Below, one piece after another: positions 6,320 through 7,759 of a DNA stretch of 7,759 bases. Source of the stretch: Desulfovibrio sp. (GTDB lineage: Bacteria > Desulfobacterota > Desulfovibrionia > Desulfovibrionales > Desulfovibrionaceae); the NCBI GenBank assembly GCA_022837365.1, contig JALHHV010000044.1:8482-16240 (forward strand), in the 5' to 3' direction. A program made the translations under genes and the position numbers. How positions within the stretch are numbered: position 1 is the stretch's first letter; each line of letters starts with the position of its first letter. A model generated the notes under the pieces. That model was not told the DNA's origin, made no database searches, and worked only from the letters and a program-made list of their open reading frames with translations.

Positions 6320-6886
6320 ATGGCGGAACACGGTGAGCGTGGCGGCTCGGAGCGCGCCTCGAACGCGGCGGAGCGGTGGGGCGTCCGGCGGGCGTCCGTT
6401 GTTTCGTTGCCGCTGGTCTGGCTGTTTGCCGGGCTGCTTGCGAGGGTGCTTGCCGGGCTGCTTGCGGTGGCGCTCATCTGGGCGCCGGGCGGGGTTGCGC
6501 CTGCCGCCGCCAATCCGGCAGTCGAGCCGTGTCCGCTCACTTCGCCGGAACACACCGCCCGGCTGGTGGCTCCCCGTGTGGCGGAACACGGCGGCACTGC
6601 CGTCGCCACCGCCGGCGTGGGCACTCCCCTGCCGGTGGCGGTGGCGCTGGAAGGGCCGCCCCTGTCCTCCGGCGTGTTCCCCGTGGTGAACATCGACAAG
6701 GCGTCCGGGCCGGACGGCGGGTGGGTGTCCTCCACCACCGGGTACCCGGAGTCGGAGGTGCGCTTCAGCGCGCCGGGCCGCTATGAACTGGATGTGACGG
6801 TGACCCTGGTGGCCCGGTCCAGTTGCGGCGGGGCCAAGGCCCGCACGGTGATGGAACGGCGCGTGGCGGTGCAGGTGGCGCCATAG
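6320..6886 (+). CDS. Small exported or membrane-tethered protein of unknown function with a beta-rich C-terminal domain
   Basis: I do not recognise a named family. The 188-residue product has a charged N-terminus (1-25), a long hydrophobic segment (about 27-54, interrupted by Arg42) and AAA at 62-64, a plausible signal peptidase site; otherwise the segment would be a membrane anchor. The mature part (about 65-188) alternates short beta-like stretches and ends in APGRYELDVTVTLVARSSC, which resembles the closing strands of PKD/immunoglobulin-like folds. It contains two cysteines (71 and 159) that could form a disulfide after export. GGAGG (6310-6314) is five bases from ATG 6320 and only two from ATG 6317, so 6320 is preferred. 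The gene is transcribed divergently from the regulator across 217 bp that hold operator-like repeats. It has the same GC-rich codon pattern as its neighbours. Coding status rests on the Shine-Dalgarno, signal-like segment and codon pattern. Confidence 0.65.
   Translation: MAEHGERGGSERASNAAERWGVRRASVVSLPLVWLFAGLLARVLAGLLAVALIWAPGGVAPAAANPAVEPCPLTSPEHTARLVAPRVAEHGGTAVATAGVGTPLPVAVALEGPPLSSGVFPVVNIDKASGPDGGWVSSTTGYPESEVRFSAPGRYELDVTVTLVARSSCGGAKARTVMERRVAVQVAP
6426..6466 (+). repeat. 17-bp direct repeat with 24-bp period inside the hydrophobic segment of the exported protein
   Basis: TTGCCGGGCTGCTTGCG occurs at 6426-6442 and 6450-6466. The 24-base period is in frame and duplicates eight residues (the AGLLA unit), lengthening the hydrophobic stretch and placing Arg42 in its middle. 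It looks like a small slippage duplication. Confidence 0.7.
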
Positions 6887-7040
6887 GTCGCTGCGGGGCG
6901 CTGGCGTCCGGCGTCATGCGGCGTGCCCGGCCGGTGCGGGGAAAGGCAGGGGGCATGGGGCGGCTCACGGATGCGGCGGGGAGGAGTTTCCGCGTGGAGA
7001 TGGCGTCCGCGCCCTTGTCAGGGCAGCAAAGGATTGTTAT

Positions 7041-7069
7041 TTGTCTTGGCTGGAGCGGCGTACTATAAT
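7041..7069 (+). promoter_or_regulatory. Sigma-70-like promoter of the BAX inhibitor-1 family gene
   Basis: TTGTCT (7041-7046) and a perfect TATAAT (7064-7069) are spaced by 17 bases, the optimal distance. Transcription would start near 7076, giving a leader of about 57 bases before ATG 7133. It is the clearest promoter in the window, and nothing suggests that the gene depends on read-through from the exported-protein gene. Confidence 0.75.
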
Positions 7070-7091
7070 CTGGATGCTTCACCGGCCCCGC

Positions 7092-7107
7092 CGGAACGGC
7101 CGTTCCG
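7092..7107. promoter_or_regulatory. Perfect 16-bp palindrome in the BAX inhibitor-1 gene leader
   Basis: CGGAACGGCCGTTCCG is its own reverse complement. It lies about 16 bases downstream of the predicted transcription start and 13 bases upstream of the Shine-Dalgarno (7121-7126). As DNA it could be a repressor operator just below the promoter. As RNA it would fold with almost no loop, which makes the DNA-site reading somewhat better. Confidence 0.5.
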
Positions 7108-7132
7108 CACAAACGTTACAGGAGGTTTCGAC

Positions 7133-7759
7133 ATGCTCGGACGCACGGTCTCCGCACCCACGAGGGCGCGGGCAGAAACCGTCAACGCCTTCATGCGCGG
7201 TGTATACAACTGGATGTTCGTGGGGCTTGCCGTGACGGCCGCCGCCGCGTGGTTTACGGCGTCGAGCCCGGCCATGCTGCAACTGGTGTTCGGCAACAGC
7301 TTCGTGCTGATCGGCCTGATCATCGCCGAAATCGGCCTGGTCATGGGCATCAGCGCGGGCATCGCGAGGCTTTCCGCCGGCGCGGCCACCGGGCTTTTCG
7401 TGCTGTACAGCGCGCTGAACGGCATCACCCTTTCCGCGGTGCTGCTGGCCTACACCATGAGCACGGTGTTCCAGGCCTTCGCCACGGCGGCGGGCATGTT
7501 CGGCGCCATGTCCCTCTACGGCCTGACCACCAAGAAGGACCTCACCTCGTGGGGCAGCTTCCTGTTCATGGGCCTCATCGGCATTCTCATCGCCAGCGTG
7601 GTGAACATTTTCGTGGGCAGTTCGGCCATGTCGCTGGTCATCAGCGCCATCGGCGTCATCGTGTTCACGGGCCTGACCGCCTACGACAGCCAGAAGCTGC
7701 GCATGATGGGCGAAACCGCCCCCATGGACGACGCCACCGCCATCCGGCGCGGCACCATC
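7133..7759 (+). CDS. BAX inhibitor-1 / YccA-family integral membrane protein (partial, 3' end beyond window)
   Basis: This multi-pass inner-membrane protein belongs to the BI-1/YccA/YbhL (TMBIM) family. Members include the FtsH-modulating YccA of E. coli and the pH-gated calcium-leak protein YetJ of Bacillus; the role here is unknown. The 209 codons present contain family signatures: an N-terminal NAFMRGVYNWM (18-28), the GMFGAMSLYGLTTKKDL block (121-137) and FTGLTAYDSQKL (188-199). Asp195 in the last motif corresponds to one of the two aspartates of the YetJ sensor; the second would lie in the final helix outside the window. About six hydrophobic helices are visible, and family length (about 230-235) suggests some 25 residues are missing. 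The start is set by GGAGGT (7121-7126) six bases before ATG 7133, behind its own promoter. There is no apparent functional tie to the dms operon. Confidence 0.92.
   Translation, partial: MLGRTVSAPTRARAETVNAFMRGVYNWMFVGLAVTAAAAWFTASSPAMLQLVFGNSFVLIGLIIAEIGLVMGISAGIARLSAGAATGLFVLYSALNGITLSAVLLAYTMSTVFQAFATAAGMFGAMSLYGLTTKKDLTSWGSFLFMGLIGILIASVVNIFVGSSAMSLVISAIGVIVFTGLTAYDSQKLRMMGETAPMDDATAIRRGTI

Noticed and set aside
4639..6336. Long plus-strand open frame opposite the regulator
   Set aside because: Antisense shadow of the PAS-LuxR gene; composition typical of mirror frames and no initiation signal.
6887..7030. Intrinsic terminator after the exported-protein gene
   Set aside because: Short GC-rich dyads exist, but none is followed by a T-run on the plus strand.
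6765..7112. Minus-strand open frame of 115 codons between the exported-protein and BI-1 genes
   Set aside because: It overlaps the end of a better-supported gene and the BI-1 promoter on the opposite strand, with no Shine-Dalgarno or recognisable features. The 246-bp gap (6887-7132) seems to hold only the promoter, palindrome and ribosome site.

Overview
This window comes from a GC-rich bacterial chromosome. It most resembles a Desulfovibrio-type sulfate reducer (Desulfovibrionaceae / Nitratidesulfovibrio). That assignment is an inference from codon usage, from a Tat-exported molybdoenzyme operon with its own PAS-LuxR regulator, and from a coiled-coil linker typical of deltaproteobacterial PAS-LuxR proteins. 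No taxonomic marker gene is present.

Minus strand, read right to left (6102 down to 1): a PAS/LuxR-type regulator (4567-6102), a 261-bp promoter region, then a tightly packed four-gene operon. The operon encodes a TorD/DmsD-type chaperone (3514-4305), a DmsA-type molybdopterin catalytic subunit (1263-3496), a DmsB-type four-cluster iron-sulfur subunit (773-1252) and a DmsC-type membrane anchor (1-762, cut by the window edge). The logic is that of a membrane-bound DMSO-reductase-family complex. DmsC would exchange electrons with the quinone pool, DmsB would carry them through four [4Fe-4S] clusters, and DmsA would use them at a bis-MGD molybdenum (or tungsten) site after chaperone-assisted maturation and Tat export. 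The regulator next door probably controls the operon.

Two things stand out. First, dmsA is broken: the frame is lost near position 1583 and about 44 residues at the start of the C-terminal MGD-binding domain are absent, as if an out-of-frame internal deletion had occurred. Second, the metal-ligand position that is serine in DMSO reductases appears to be cysteine (Cys203), so the ancestral substrate may not have been DMSO.

Plus strand: a divergently oriented gene for a small exported protein of unknown function (6320-6886), then a BAX-inhibitor-1/YccA-family membrane protein (7133 to the window end, incomplete) behind a good sigma-70-like promoter (TTGTCT-N17-TATAAT) and a perfect 16-bp palindrome in its leader.

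TACCCGATG-type repeats occur both in front of the regulator gene and in front of the chaperone-dms operon. They are the best candidates for the regulator's binding sites. No RNA genes, CRISPR arrays, insertion sequences or other mobile elements were seen.
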